From contig NC_087066.1 in assembly GCF_963678635.1 (NCBI RefSeq), positions 64,548,282 to 64,612,281 of the forward strand: a stretch of DNA of 64,000 bases, written 5' to 3'. Below the pieces are notes generated by a model. The model worked only from the letters and a program-made list of their open reading frames with translations, did not search any database and was not told the DNA's origin. Shown here one piece after another: positions 1-10,628 of the stretch. A program made the position numbers and the translations under genes. Every line of letters begins with the position of its first letter. Positions within the stretch are counted from its first letter, which is position 1. The stretch is from Symsagittifera roscoffensis (Eukaryota > Xenacoelomorpha > Acoela > Convolutidae).

Positions 1-770
1 AAACCCTTGAATGTTCCGACTGCCTTCAACTAGTCTCGAACACTTTTGCCAGTAAATTTTTTGAATTAATTCTATATTATTTAACTATAGAATTAGTCTC
101 AACTAGTCTCGAACACTTTTGCCAGTAAATTTTTTGAATTAATTCTGTAAAATATTTAAGCTCAAATGGTCAATATCAAGAAGTAGGTGTTATAACTTGA
201 GTCATAGATTGAACAAAGACGACCAAAAGCTAGGCTAAAATATATTGCTGCATGTGAACTCAAGAGTTGTATAAAAAAATTTTGTTGAAAATGATTATTT
301 CGATCTTCTGAAAAAAATCAACCCAATTATAATCATTTTGTGATCAACGAGACTGCTAGTATACTAAGGCAAAACCCTGAGCCTTCTGACTGCCTTGCAA
401 ATGGTCTCAACAGTTTAGGTTAAAAAATAAAAACACTTCAAATTTTGATCAGATTGTTTTTCGTCCCTCAATTTGAGTCAATCAGAGAATTAATGAAACA
501 AATAAGTTTGACGCAACTCAATTCGAATAGATTATGAGTGCGGGATAACACCCGCGCATAAATAGTTCGCTTTACGCTTTCAGCATCTTTTTAAATCCTT
601 AACATAAAATTTCGAACTGTCAGAACATTAACAAAAATGATCTCATGTTCTTTTTTTTCGAAATGAACTGAAGAAATCGATATTTAAATTAGGCGCAAAA
701 AAATATTGTTTCGACAGCCGAAATTGGTCTAAAGTAAAAACACTCCAGTAAACGAAATTTCGAAAAACTT
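1..770 (-). repeat. Partial minus-strand copies of the hairpin-ended ~520-bp repeat family
   Basis: The first 30 bases carry the family's end motif (GAATGTTCCGACTGCCTT). A second copy starts near 352 with GACTGCTAGTATACTAAGGC and a degraded form of the CAGGGC...GCCCTG hairpin. It then runs through a block at about 535-590 that matches, inverted, the 'pseudo-dyad' block of the copies at 34.7 kb and 51.3 kb (GATGCTGAAA...TATTTATGCG...CCGCACT). Boundaries are approximate. No coding sequence is seen. Confidence 0.5.
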
Positions 771-1238
771 GTGTCTAAATCAGAATTAACTAGAGCAAAG
801 GTCTGACCAGCTTAGAAAGCTTTTGTGATCCAATTTCTTTGCAGCTTATGCACAGCGTGCGCACAAATATAACTGAAGCACGCATTATTTATAAATTACA
901 ATTTTTACAAAATGCAAACTCCCATGTTATTAATTTTCAGAAAAGATTTTTTTTTACTTAGAACTCTGGTTCTCATGATATTAACTATATTCCAAAAAAT
1001 TGCAAAATTTTTATTGGCAATGCTGAAAAATGTCTCCAAATCGTTGAAGAATTTTTCCTCTCATATGCGATATCTATGACTTAAGCTATAACACTTCGGC
1101 TTTGATCAAAATTACAGCTTTGTCGTGTTAGTTTATAGCGCATAAAGTTTCCTATCACAATTCTAAGCGTCTGCTTGTCAATTTTAGTAAATTTAAATGC
1201 AATAACAAATCGCCAGAAAAATTAAAAAAAGTATTTAA

Positions 1239-1755
1239 TGTTCCGACTTTCGATACGAAAGTAACGGAATATTTGTGCTCGGGTGGGTTATTTTTTTTCA
1301 GAAAAATTTCGACTTTTTAACTAGCCATTTTTGACGGAATTTTTTTTATATCATTTGAAATGTATTCTTGTCCTGAGCTCAAATTTGAAAAGATATTTTA
1401 CCTGTGATCATTTTTTGTATAAAGTTACGGGGGTTTAAAGATTGCCATTTTGGGACAATTAACGCGCGATTTATTTCGCGCTATTAACGTGCGAGCGGAG
1501 ATTTAATCCGTCTTAGAAATCTTTCCAAATTGGTTGAAAGAAGCTTATTTGCCATAATTGATTTGTTACAAGGAGCGAAATCTATTCTTTTGTACTTTAT
1601 ATGGCGTGTGGGGGATGATTTTCATCAAAAATTTCAAATTAAAAAAAATTCCTTTTATTTTTTTACATTAAATTTTTTAGGTTACTACTACTCCATAAAC
1701 CTTAAAAGGGAGTCGGAACATTCAGGGCTTTGCCCTGATACGAGCAGTCTTGTTT
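1239..1755 (+). repeat. Full-length copy of a ~520-bp repeat with a hairpin at each end
   Basis: The left end is GTTCCGACTTTCGATACGAA. It folds as ACTTTCG-ATA-CGAAAGT, with a further TTCCG/CGGAA stem outside. The right end is AGTCGGAACATTC followed by the perfect hairpin CAGGGC-TTT-GCCCTG and then ATACGAGCAGTCTTGTT. The interior matches, inverted, the copy at 52245-52772 along its length. No transposase is encoded, so it is non-autonomous. The terminal hairpins recall Helitron-like elements, but neither a clear CTRR terminus nor a target duplication was found, so the class is open. Confidence 0.7.
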
Positions 1756-3090
1756 CTTTTGTTCTGACAAACTATCGCATAAGTTGGGTTTATTTTAACA
1801 CAAAATCAGGCCATTTGAAAAAACGCTGAAACGGCATCGAGTGAAGTATCAAAATAAAATTCTTTCAGTCGTGATTCGGATTTCAAAGACTGGTTTTGAA
1901 AATTCTGGTGACCAGACGATTGCACCGATACGCTGAGCTAGAGAAAATCGTGGATGTCTGATAAAACTTTTAATTAATAAACTAAAAATTTAAATCTTAT
2001 TTCAGTCTATTTAAGTTGATTTTTACAGCTGAATAGTTTTTCTCTCGATACCCAAAAAAACGGGCAGTGTTATTCATTTAACTTTTGCTGAGGCGTTTTA
2101 TAAAGTTTTTTTTTGGATTGTAATGTTTTTGGAGCACTCTGGTTAGTTTAAAATCTTCCGGTTAAAAATCCTTGTTAATCCCAAAAATTATTTAAAGCAA
2201 AACTAAAAGAATGATCAAACGTGGCAGAAAGCGTTTAATTCATTATTAGAAAATATATGTAACAGGTGCTAGAATTTTCAATCGATGGTTACCACATCAA
2301 TCAAAAAAAACTTTCAAGGTAAAAAACACGTTTTGAGGCCGCAGTCTGAATGAAGAAAAACCGTTTTCAGACAAACTATTCAGTCATAACTTGAAGAATC
2401 ATTTTTCTCTTCATTAGAGAAGTTAATTCTCCTGGAAGACGGAAAGAAGGAACGATTACCAAAGAACAACGTTTACCCCCAAAAAGTTTTGAAATGGCAA
2501 GTTTTCTAAGAAGCGTACTTACCGCAAATTGAAATCACGTAATCTATCTGCAGTTGGAGTTTTAGTTTGATAATAAAGAGGTTAAATAAGTTGAAACTAG
2601 CTTCGATTTTTTAAAACTCATCTGTTATGGAGTCTGAGTTTACGATATATAAAAGAATAGTCAGACCATATAGATTATTACCAAAGACGTATGAAGCCAA
2701 AAATTAAAACGCTTCAGGGAAAATGACAATTGTTTTCAAAATCAATGCTTCTAAAAATACTCACTCATTTATTGGAAAAAAGAAAAAAGCGAAGTCGAAT
2801 TTTTATCATGTAAAAAAATGTTTATTTTAAGAATTATATTGGTAATAAATTTAAATTAGCCGCGGGGCTCAAAGTCAATTAGGACGAGGTAGTATTTGTT
2901 ATCTAACCGTCAAAAAGACAACTGTGTCACGGGGAAAGAAACGAAAAAGATTTATTCCTTTTCAACTTAAAAGGATGAATCAGCAACATGACATTTTTTT
3001 TAAAAAAATGAAAAATGGAGCATTTGTTTGTTGGCGGTTTTGAGTATTATTGGAATAACAAATATTTTCACAAATACAAAAATGCAAAAA
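1756..3090. other. AT-rich non-coding DNA
   Basis: I see no coding frame, RNA gene or organised repeat. Short open frames are chance stretches in AT-rich sequence. Confidence 0.5.
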
Positions 3091-3600
3091 TATGCCAAGT
3101 GAAGAGCCCATTGTAAATGGATACCTCATATGTCTACAGTCTGAGCAGAGTGTATTAGAATACATTGGGGGCTATACGGGGGGAGGTTGGAGCGGTGGGG
3201 CATGGGGGATTAAGTTGCCGGGCTTTCTGTCGGTTAGGTATCCATTTCACTTTGCGCAATGCAAATACAAGTGCGGGCTGCAACAGGAGTATAGAAGTGC
3301 CATTGCTATACTAATCCTCTTCTTCTTTTCATCTTACCCTGTGCAAAAAATTACAAAGTGAAAAAGAGGAGGGCGGAAGTGCAGGCAGTGTGGCAGAGTT
3401 GCAGTGCAATTGGCAAAACGGTCAAAGGGCAGTTCTGGTACAAAAACATGCGTTTTGAAGTAGTCGCAGACGGAATATACATAGGATCTTTTTTTATTTT
3501 TATAAAAATCTTTGTAATAAGTAACCCATATATATTTATAGATTAAATTATATATAAACAATGAATCTGCTTTACATTTTATCCAACTTAACAAAACGGG
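3090..3600. other. Locally GC-richer patch, coding status unknown
   Basis: About 3100-3260 and 3360-3480 are visibly richer in G and C than the surroundings. Both strands carry open frames of 60-90 codons. The minus strand has a plausible splice donor (CAGG then GTAAGATG, near 3340) at the end of a frame containing VPELPFDRFANCTATLPHC. No family is recognised. It could be a small exon, an old repeat or chance. Confidence 0.2.
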
Positions 3601-4460
3601 GAGATTATAAAATAGGTCTGTTTTGTTTGAGCCGACCTTGAGCTTTATAAAAATAACATTGAGGTCGTGGACACTCGCCGCATAATTATCGCTAAAATAT
3701 TTCCCGGCAGTCTCCGAGTTTCTCTGGGTTGCTATAATTGAAATATTAATTTAATTTGAACTCACTTGAAATCAATTACTCCTTCGCTTTTTCGAATCAA
3801 AACCTGCAATTTTTCAAGTCATTTTGATTTTAGCTCTTTTTTCGTTTTTTCTTTTTCATTTACTGAACTCGACTAGAAAACGCAGTTCAATAAAAAAAAA
3901 CATTAAGATAATACACAAGTTTATGCTAATAGGTCGATCTTCTTATTGGGCTAAATTTCAAGGAACGAGATGTGAAAATGAGAGTTGAAAGGAACCCCGC
4001 TGTCAGAATAATTCACAGAGCACCATTGTGATACACGCAACATAATACATCGAACCAATGAGAAGAAAACTGAAGTAAAATGGAGAGACTTTTTGATTTA
4101 TTATAATTGTTATCCTGATTTTAGTTAGTGTTAACTACACCTAGATAGTTACACCCTGCAAGATAGGAAGGAAGCAAACAAACAACAACAAACCAACAAC
4201 GAGAGTCGCTGAGGGTGAGAGAAAGGGCAACAAATAAAGTCAATGGACAACTGGTACAAAAGGTAGCCCAAAAAAGGGGGAAAAACAAACAGAATAATGT
4301 TAATAAATTAACGAAGAATAATTTTTTGCTATTTGAAATGAGCACAGTTCGATTCCATTTCTCGAGGGTAATAAAAAGAAATGAGATTCAGTTCACCTTG
4401 ACTGCTTAGAGATCTAAGAGGTAAGTTCAAGAAGGTAAATTAAAAAACCTATAATTCAAT
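3601..4460. other. AT-rich non-coding DNA
   Basis: Nothing recognisable. The small open frames on both strands have simple-sequence composition. Confidence 0.45.
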
Positions 4461-4461
4461 T

Positions 4462-4597
4462 TCAACATTTCTTTTTGTATAACTGGCCATTTTTTGAGTT
4501 AAAATGGCTAGTTGAAAATTCAAAGTTTGTCAGGAAAAAATTCAAATCCGAGTACTAAAATTGCGTTATTTTTTTTCGAAAGTCGGAGCAATAAAGA
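4462..4597 (-). repeat. Terminal fragment of the ~520-bp hairpin-ended family
   Basis: This has the same order of landmarks as the left part of the full-length copy at 1239, on the opposite strand: AAAATGGCTAGTTGAAAA, then CCGAGTACTAAAATTGCGTTA, then TTTCGAAAGTCGGAGCAAT. Confidence 0.55.
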
Positions 4598-4854
4598 GCT
4601 CACAAATTAACCTTTCGATAAGGAAAACGGCCTAAAAAACATTATGAGCACAAACAGTCCTCAATTTTTGGAAAGTCGGAGCGAACATGGAATGGAAATT
4701 GGTCCGAAGAAAGCAGAAAAAATCACCACCATGAGCACGCGAGCATCCCAATTTTCTTCCAGAATAAACACTGGAGGTTTTTCAGAAAATTTAGAAACTT
4801 TTAGAAAAAATTTTAGTAACATGAACATGTTTAAGAATCTGATGACCAAGTGCC

Positions 4855-5035
4855 ATGAATGATTTTGCCAAGGCGCCTTTAGAAAAAATTTAGGGTCAGT
4901 CAGCCAAAAAGGGATATCTCGAAATAGTTCAAAAGGGGGACCCTTTGGGTCGGCAGGGGTCGAATACCTGGGGGGGGGGGGGCGTCCGCCTTCGCCCTCT
5001 CCCTAAATTTGCTGGTGATTTTGTCTTTAGATTAT
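4855..5035 (-). repeat. hAT-like MITE fragment with a G14 run
   Basis: It matches the copy at 38010-38345 in inverted orientation: AAGGCGCCTTTAGAAAAAAT, GGGTCAGTCAGCCAAAAA, then a poly-G tract (14 G at 4969-4982) followed by CGTCCGCC. No open reading frame. Confidence 0.5.
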
Positions 5036-5925
5036 CGGCAGCATCAAAAAGTTTTCATTAATACTGAAAAACATTTTTCACTTTTAGTACAATGTTAAAA
5101 AATATATATGAAATATTACATGTAGATGTTTATTGTGCACTGTTTCTCAACACACCATTCGAACATCTTGTGATAATTTGAGAATATAAGGACTTATAAG
5201 ATAAAATATTTGATGGAAGGGAAGTTAATTGAATAAAACTAACAAAAAAAGAGTTTATATTGTTGCCATGTTTTCTGTTCTCAAATGAATAATTCGATTT
5301 ACCTTGATTAATTACTCATTAACCTATGGCCAAAAATTTAAGGGCCTTGTACAAAGCATTGGTCTTAGATGGACATTAGGCCTATTTTTTTATTATAAAC
5401 GTAAATTTGCTGTAAATGTCATTGATAATGTCTGCTGGAGTTTCTTATATTCAATTAATTTAATTGAAATTTTAGTCCAATAGCTCAAGATCAGTGGCAT
5501 CATTTGTAGAAAAGAGTGGGGTCAATGTAAACGAGTGCAATTTCGCAAGAGGAATCTAGAAGGAAAAGCTTTTGTTTCGGATTTTAGAGCATAGTTCTTT
5601 TTTTCGTACAATGAACTTTTCAGTTTTTGATACGGGTCTGAAACCAAAGATAATAGAAAAACATAATTGTTCTGTTAAATGACCTAGTGCGTGCTAACTA
5701 CTGGTTAGGGGATAACGACCGAATAAGCTGGAAGATTATGTCAAGAAGGTTCTTTTCGATGTCTGAGCTAAGATATCACGGAACTCAAGCAGTAATTCAA
5801 TTGCACAGGTGTTTTTGATTATGTCCGATGCCCATCTTCAATTGGTTCATTTATCCGCATATGTTCGAATAATTTACAAGGAAGGGCAATTATTGTAACG
5901 GGGGGATATTTTTTAGTTATAATAT
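5036..5925. other. AT-rich non-coding DNA
   Basis: I see no gene or organised repeat. Confidence 0.45.
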
Positions 5926-5929
5926 CTAG

Positions 5930-6260
5930 TAGCGGATTAAGAGGCTGGGGGTGGGAGGGGTGTTGACTTTAAAATTTTTCTAAAGGCACCTTTGGGGCCA
6001 GTATATATTAATTTTGAGGGGAAGCGCGCGCCAAAAAACACAATTTTTTGGTCAAAACTGTCCAAAAAGTGCTTAAAAACGCTATTTTTGGGCTGTTTTT
6101 TTTTAAATTCGCCTGCAGCGCAAAAATTTGTCCAAACAGGGTCTTTTTAGTGATTTCTGAGAGCTCGGGAAATCAATTTGGCCAGCCTGAAAAAAAAACC
6201 CTAAAAAAGTCGAAAAATTAATCATAATAAACAATAATAAATAAAAAAAAACAAAGTATA
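5930..6260 (+). repeat. hAT-like MITE copy
   Basis: It begins with CTAGTAGCGGATTAAGAGG, close to the end CAGTAGCGGATTAGG of the copy at 59230-59497. It shares TTTTTCTAAAGGC, TTAATTTTGAGGGG and AGCGCGCGCC with the copy at 38 kb. Ends of the CAGNRGCGGAT type are common in hAT-derived MITEs. The target duplication was not resolved. Confidence 0.5.
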
Positions 6261-6801
6261 ACAAAACAAGTCATATACTTAAAGCTAGTCCACGCGGGGA
6301 GGGTATATGACTCAGATAAAAAAAATTAGTAAACAATTTCAAAAAATGATTTACCGAAAAATATTACAAAAAATTTCAATAAATATTATGAAGCAAATCC
6401 ATTCAGGTCAGGTGGAAATTTTAAATATGATAAAAATGCAACGCGTACTTCATTCTAACCTTAATTAGACGTCAAAAAGGAATTTGAAATACACTTTATT
6501 AATCACAAATAGGATCCTCCACAAGGGAAAACAAACCTCTATTTGGCAGGAAAAAAACGAATTGAAACTGTCAAAATTATAATTTGACAAATTTATGTGG
6601 GTAGCACAAAAGTGCGATTTAAAATTGGCGTAAAGCGCCTGATTAAAAACTGTTGAGAATGCTTTTATGACAAATTTATCAGAAAAAGGTAAATTTGGCT
6701 ACGTTAGGAAATGATAACAGAGTAAAAATTGCTATTTTTGTGACGCAGTTTTGCAATCAATGTCAAATTGACAAGTTTGAGAGGAAGTTTTTTTTCGTTC
6801 C
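6260..6801. other. Left host flank of the retroelement
   Basis: AT-rich sequence with no gene seen. It ends with the target-site copy TTCC at 6798-6801, directly next to the LTR. Confidence 0.6.
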
Positions 6802-7211
6802 TGAGTTAGGACCGAGTTGGTTAACTCATAGAGTAATTTCGGATAGGGTACACCGTCTGCTCGTCACGCTATCTTATTTTCGGCCGGATAGATTCGTGCA
6901 ACTTCTTAGTCTAATACCGATCCTAATCTTACTCTTATACTATCTAGTCTCAGGTTGTTTAACTAGTCTCTGCTAGGCTCAATAGATCTAGGGTATACTG
7001 GTTTATTGCGGCTGCTGAAGTGCTCGGGAGAGTCCAACTAATTTCTAAGTTAAATTCAAATCTCTCTGGTGCTGAAATTACAAGTAACTTCAGCACTTAC
7101 AAATAAGTGGGTTGTTAGTTAGATGGATCATGATTGGTTAATATTAAATACTTTACATTGGTAAAACATTTAATTTATCCAATCATAAAATGTAGTTTAG
7201 ATCAGGTTCCA
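6802..7211 (-). repeat. 3' LTR (410 bp)
   Basis: In element orientation it starts TGGAACCTGATC and ends TCCTAACTCA. It looks identical to the copy at 25304-25713. It carries AATAAA (7007-7002), which is the likely polyadenylation signal, CCAAT-type motifs (GATTGG, ACCAATCA), and a hairpin GTGCTGAA...TTCAGCAC (7096-7069). The sequence just upstream in element orientation, AACCCGGATGGG, is only a weak polypurine tract. Confidence 0.95.
7002..7007 (-). terminator. AATAAA polyadenylation signal in the 3' LTR
   Basis: A canonical AATAAA on the element sense strand, about 205 nt into the LTR. It is the only such hexamer I noticed in the LTR, so cleavage of element transcripts probably follows shortly after. 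Confidence 0.6.
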
Positions 7212-8741
7212 CCCATCCGGGTTTTACAGAGTTTTTTAGAATAGTTCTTCTGCAATTCGAAGGATGGATGATGGACGTTGGTGTTTGGCGAACATCTTAT
7301 TTCTTCTGTTTTCTTTTTGTTAAAGAAGTTCCAGGAAGCTGGAGTTAGAGACATAAGACGTTGAGTCTTCTAGTGACAACGACTAAGTCTTTGCAACAAA
7401 CTCAAATCTGATTTCAGAATGGTTTGCTATGTCAGGTTTTTCTGTTCTGCGTGGAGAACTTTTCTGTGTCTGATTTAGTTTGGGAATGGCGTGGAGATTG
7501 TGCATGGAGGGGATGCCTGGTTACTCGGATCTGTACGTATACTTGAACATAGAGGTGGTCATTGGTCTAGTTCAATGAAGTCCTTTTCTGCGAGGTCAAG
7601 TCGTACTCTAAATCCTTTGAGTTGTGATTGTGAGTGGCATATCGATTGTGGTTGGTCATTCTCTCTCGAGTGTAGTGGGGTCGTCTTGTCTTTTGATGTT
7701 CGTCCTTGGTGTTGTATTCTGATCTATATATTGCATCATGTGATTTTACATTTTATAAAACTTTTATTAGTTTAATATTTTTTAATAATGATTTTAGTTA
7801 GTTGTTTTCACAAAAGCTTTTTGTTTTAGTTCGGTTATTTTGAAGAGTTACTCACACTTGAGTAGCTCTTATTAAAAATAGAGGTGTGGTCACAAAGCGT
7901 GGATGTAGCACGGTGGGTTAGGCCGGCTATAGAGCATGCTCAGGACGTCCTTCCTGGTGGGTTAGGCCAGGAGTGGGAGTATGATTTCATGCGGTTTTTG
8001 TGAGGGGTCCTGTTATGTGACAACGTTTTATGTTGGGTTTGTTGTGGTCTTACTTATGTCTTGTTGGTTATGTACTTTTTCCAAAAAGCAAATTGTTTGT
8101 GGTATGGGTTTGTCTTTCGACTTTTTTGTGTTTTATTATTTCTTTCTAAGACTTTGTAATAGTCTTCAAAAGAATAATTTATCCAGTTTTAAACTGGGTT
8201 AATCCGGTTTGGGTACCGTTGGTTTCCTTTTCTAAGTCATGCTGTTATTCTATGATTTGTGGTATTTAGTAAGCTGCGTTGGTTAGTTTTGTTTAGTATA
8301 TGATTCCTTTCCAACCGGGTTAAAGGAAAGTTTGAAACATGTTATTATATGTTAGAGTTGTTGAGTGTGAAAACTTGAAACTGAAATTCATTATTTTAAA
8401 CAATTCTTCGTGGGCGAGCTGTGCGAGTGTGGATAGAATTTCTGTGCGAATGAATGAAAATATCAAAAGGTTAGTACTGCATTTGCATTTTTTTAATTTA
8501 CTGCATAGAATTTGGAAATTTACTGCTAGTTATGGGGGAATTTTAAGATACAAATTTTCATCATAATTAGATTTACTGCTTTGGGGGAAAATATTATAGA
8601 TGAATTTACTGCAGGTATTAAATTTATAAATTTATAAGTGTAAGAGATTAATAGAATTGTTGAAGTCTGTTTGATGAAATTTGCGATCTTTATTTGTTTT
8701 TTGTGGTTTTTGTAGGTGATCGTCGGATGAAGACTAAAAAT
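7212..8741 (-). other. 3' untranslated region of the element
   Basis: About 1.5 kb between the candidate intron and the 3' LTR. I found no sustained open frame on the sense strand. It contains a GC-richer stretch (about 7890-7990) with two copies of the motif GGTGGGTTAGGCC (plus-strand reading). The second lies in a hairpin CCTGG-TGGGTTAGG-CCAGG. No known RNA element is recognised. Confidence 0.6.
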
Positions 8742-8819
8742 CTAAAGAAAACATGGATAAAGAATGGTGAGTTTTTAATATTTTAATTAGTTAGTAATAT
8801 TCATTTAATTCATACTTAC
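8742..8819 (-). other. Candidate 78-nt intron directly after the last ORF
   Basis: The stop codon TAA of the 601-aa ORF (8825-8823) is followed by CAG and then a perfect donor GTAAGT (8819-8814). A yeast-like branch-site match TACTAAC lies at 8796-8790. A pyrimidine-rich acceptor TTTTCTTTAG ends at 8742, and a second AG ends at 8734 (86-nt alternative). All four splice signals are close to consensus. An exon junction this close to the stop should not trigger decay. Splicing has not been shown. Confidence 0.6.
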
Positions 8820-8822
8820 CTG

Positions 8823-10628
8823 TTAGTCGTCGGGGAAAAAACCGTGGGGGAAGATGTCGTGAATTAGTTCTGAAGTTGTTAGTAGTTTAGCTAAGATGCG
8901 GATGATATTTTTAGTCTGAAGCAGTGGCCAAAGCAATTGAAGTGCCTTAATAGTGGTTAGTTCTTCAGTGCCAACTGCAAACTCATAAGGTGTGTTTTGG
9001 ATTAGATTATATAATTTGTGATTGAATTTAGTGTTGTGGATGAATTCTAAAATTGGGATTTCTATAGGTTGTACAAACTCGTGCGGGATAAGGAAGGGTC
9101 GGGATTCTTCGGCGTTGAAGGTCTTGGTGATGGGACAGAAGATGTACATTTGGGTTATGGGGTCATAATTACGAAGAATACCATGGAGGTTAGTGTCTTT
9201 AATACAATATGTGAAATTTAGGAAAAATGGTGAAGTGTATTTGGAATTAATGAATTGAAAACGATGGTGTGGTTGTCTAGAGGGTGTGTGTAGGTCAAAG
9301 TGATTTTGGATGAAGCGATAATAACTATATGTGTGGGTTTGTTTAGTGCGCAACATAATATCGTGTGAGCAGTGTAAATCTCTTTCGTGTGGTGCAAGGA
9401 AATGAAAGGTTAGTGAAAATATTTGGAAGCGTTCTTTAAAACTTTCGTATGCTTGTGTGTCTGTTAGTGCTTCTGAAATAATGTGATCAAACTTTCGGTC
9501 GAAGATGTTTAGTGTGAATATATATGGTGTCTTGATGAAAAATTTCTCGGTAATTTGTGGATTAGCGAAGCGATCGTCGTCTAAGAATTGATCTTGGTTA
9601 GCTCTGATGATGTTGTGATCATAGTATTCGAGTGTATATTCGTTAGCTCTAGGTGCAGTGTGTGTTTTTAGTGATTTTTTATATCCAACGTAAGTAAATT
9701 GTCTAGCGGTTAGTGGTGTAGTGAGTCGATATAGCATGTCCGTATTTCGCTCTATATCGATGTGAGTGTTAGATAAAGGTAAGCAAAGAGGATTAGTAAA
9801 ATGATAATATGAGGTCCAAGAGAGAGTGGGCATTAAAACGTATTCATCTACAAAGTTGCGTGTTTCGTTAGTGTCGTGGGGGGTGTTTAAGGTGTATTGT
9901 GGGAATGAGGGTAAGGTGATGGCTAAAAATTCTTTTGTGTTAGTATGCTTGGGGTGGTTGATGTATTCACGGGCTGTTCCTGGTTTTGCTGGGAAAGGAT
10001 GGTTGGGGAACTTTCTTTTAAAAGTGCGGTAAGCTCTATTAGTGTTGAGTGAAGATTCAGTTGATGTGGATGATGGTGCTAATGATTCAGTATAATTTGA
10101 AGAGGGTGTAGGGGTAGGGGGGTTGGATGAATTTATTGTGGAGGAGATTTGGTTTATGGTTGGGGTATTAAGGTGGTAGGGTTGTTGTTGAAGGGTAATA
10201 AAATTATCTAGCTCTGGGGAGATTCGGGGGGTGTCTGGAGAATGAGATGATTGGTCAGAATGGTATGAGGAGTAGGTTGGGGTAACTTGGGAAGCATAAG
10301 AGGGTGTGGGAGTGATGGGGTCAGGGTTATTGGATAATATGGGTTGAAAAGGGGGTTGAGAAAAGTTAGAAGAGTTATGAAAATTATTGGATGGGGATGG
10401 TTCTGAGTCGGCAAATTCATCGGGGGTTTCAATATTCGGGTTATTGAGTTGTGAGATGGAATATAAAACTGAGATGTGTGAATTAGTGTCGGAATTCATG
10501 CCTGATGTTACATTACTAGGTGAAAAGTCGGGTGGCGGAAAAGCAAAAAGTGGTATTATTGGGATTGGAGAGGTAAGATTGGTTGGGTGGGAATTTGATC
10601 GGTGTAGTGATCCAAGTTGGCGGCTCAT
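8823..10628 (-). CDS. Orphan 601-aa ORF downstream of env
   Basis: No family is recognised. Residues 1 to about 210 are rich in Ser, Pro, Thr and Asn and look disordered. From about residue 205 (YRTFKRKFPNHPF) the protein looks folded, rich in His, Tyr, Phe and Asn, with few Cys and no obvious signal peptide or membrane segment. The start ATG overlaps the env stop as ATGA (10628-10625), the arrangement used for termination-reinitiation. The sequence is intact over 601 codons, shares the A/C-rich, G-poor bias of the element, and is followed at once by the candidate intron. It lies where a retrovirus would carry accessory genes. It could be a second structural protein, a regulator of expression or export, or a captured host or viral gene. 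The ORF is near certain; its function is unknown. Confidence 0.85.
   Translation of the reverse strand: MSRQLGSLHRSNSHPTNLTSPIPIIPLFAFPPPDFSPSNVTSGMNSDTNSHISVLYSISQLNNPNIETPDEFADSEPSPSNNFHNSSNFSQPPFQPILSNNPDPITPTPSYASQVTPTYSSYHSDQSSHSPDTPRISPELDNFITLQQQPYHLNTPTINQISSTINSSNPPTPTPSSNYTESLAPSSTSTESSLNTNRAYRTFKRKFPNHPFPAKPGTAREYINHPKHTNTKEFLAITLPSFPQYTLNTPHDTNETRNFVDEYVLMPTLSWTSYYHFTNPLCLPLSNTHIDIERNTDMLYRLTTPLTARQFTYVGYKKSLKTHTAPRANEYTLEYYDHNIIRANQDQFLDDDRFANPQITEKFFIKTPYIFTLNIFDRKFDHIISEALTDTQAYESFKERFQIFSLTFHFLAPHERDLHCSHDIMLRTKQTHTYSYYRFIQNHFDLHTPSRQPHHRFQFINSKYTSPFFLNFTYCIKDTNLHGILRNYDPITQMYIFCPITKTFNAEESRPFLIPHEFVQPIEIPILEFIHNTKFNHKLYNLIQNTPYEFAVGTEELTTIKALQLLWPLLQTKNIIRILAKLLTTSELIHDIFPHGFFPDD
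10625..10628 (-). promoter_or_regulatory. ATGA stop/start overlap, env to 601-aa ORF
   Basis: The env TGA (10627-10625) shares two bases with the ATG (10628-10626) of the next ORF. Such overlaps serve stop-restart translation in several eukaryotic viruses and retroelements. The layout is seen; use of the mechanism is inferred. Confidence 0.5.

Noticed and set aside
1530-1829. 99-codon frame in the hairpin-ended repeat
   Set aside because: It has no ATG near its start and the frame is broken in the other copies, so the repeat seems non-coding.
6695-6976. Open frame overlapping the 3' LTR, with an identical C-terminal half at 25251-25478
   Set aside because: Both are the same LTR sequence read on the antisense strand; the identity comes from the LTR duplication, not from a gene family.
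9826-10032. Plus-strand frames inside the 601-aa ORF, env and gag-pol
   Set aside because: They lie antisense to strong coding frames and show no domain, signal or codon logic.
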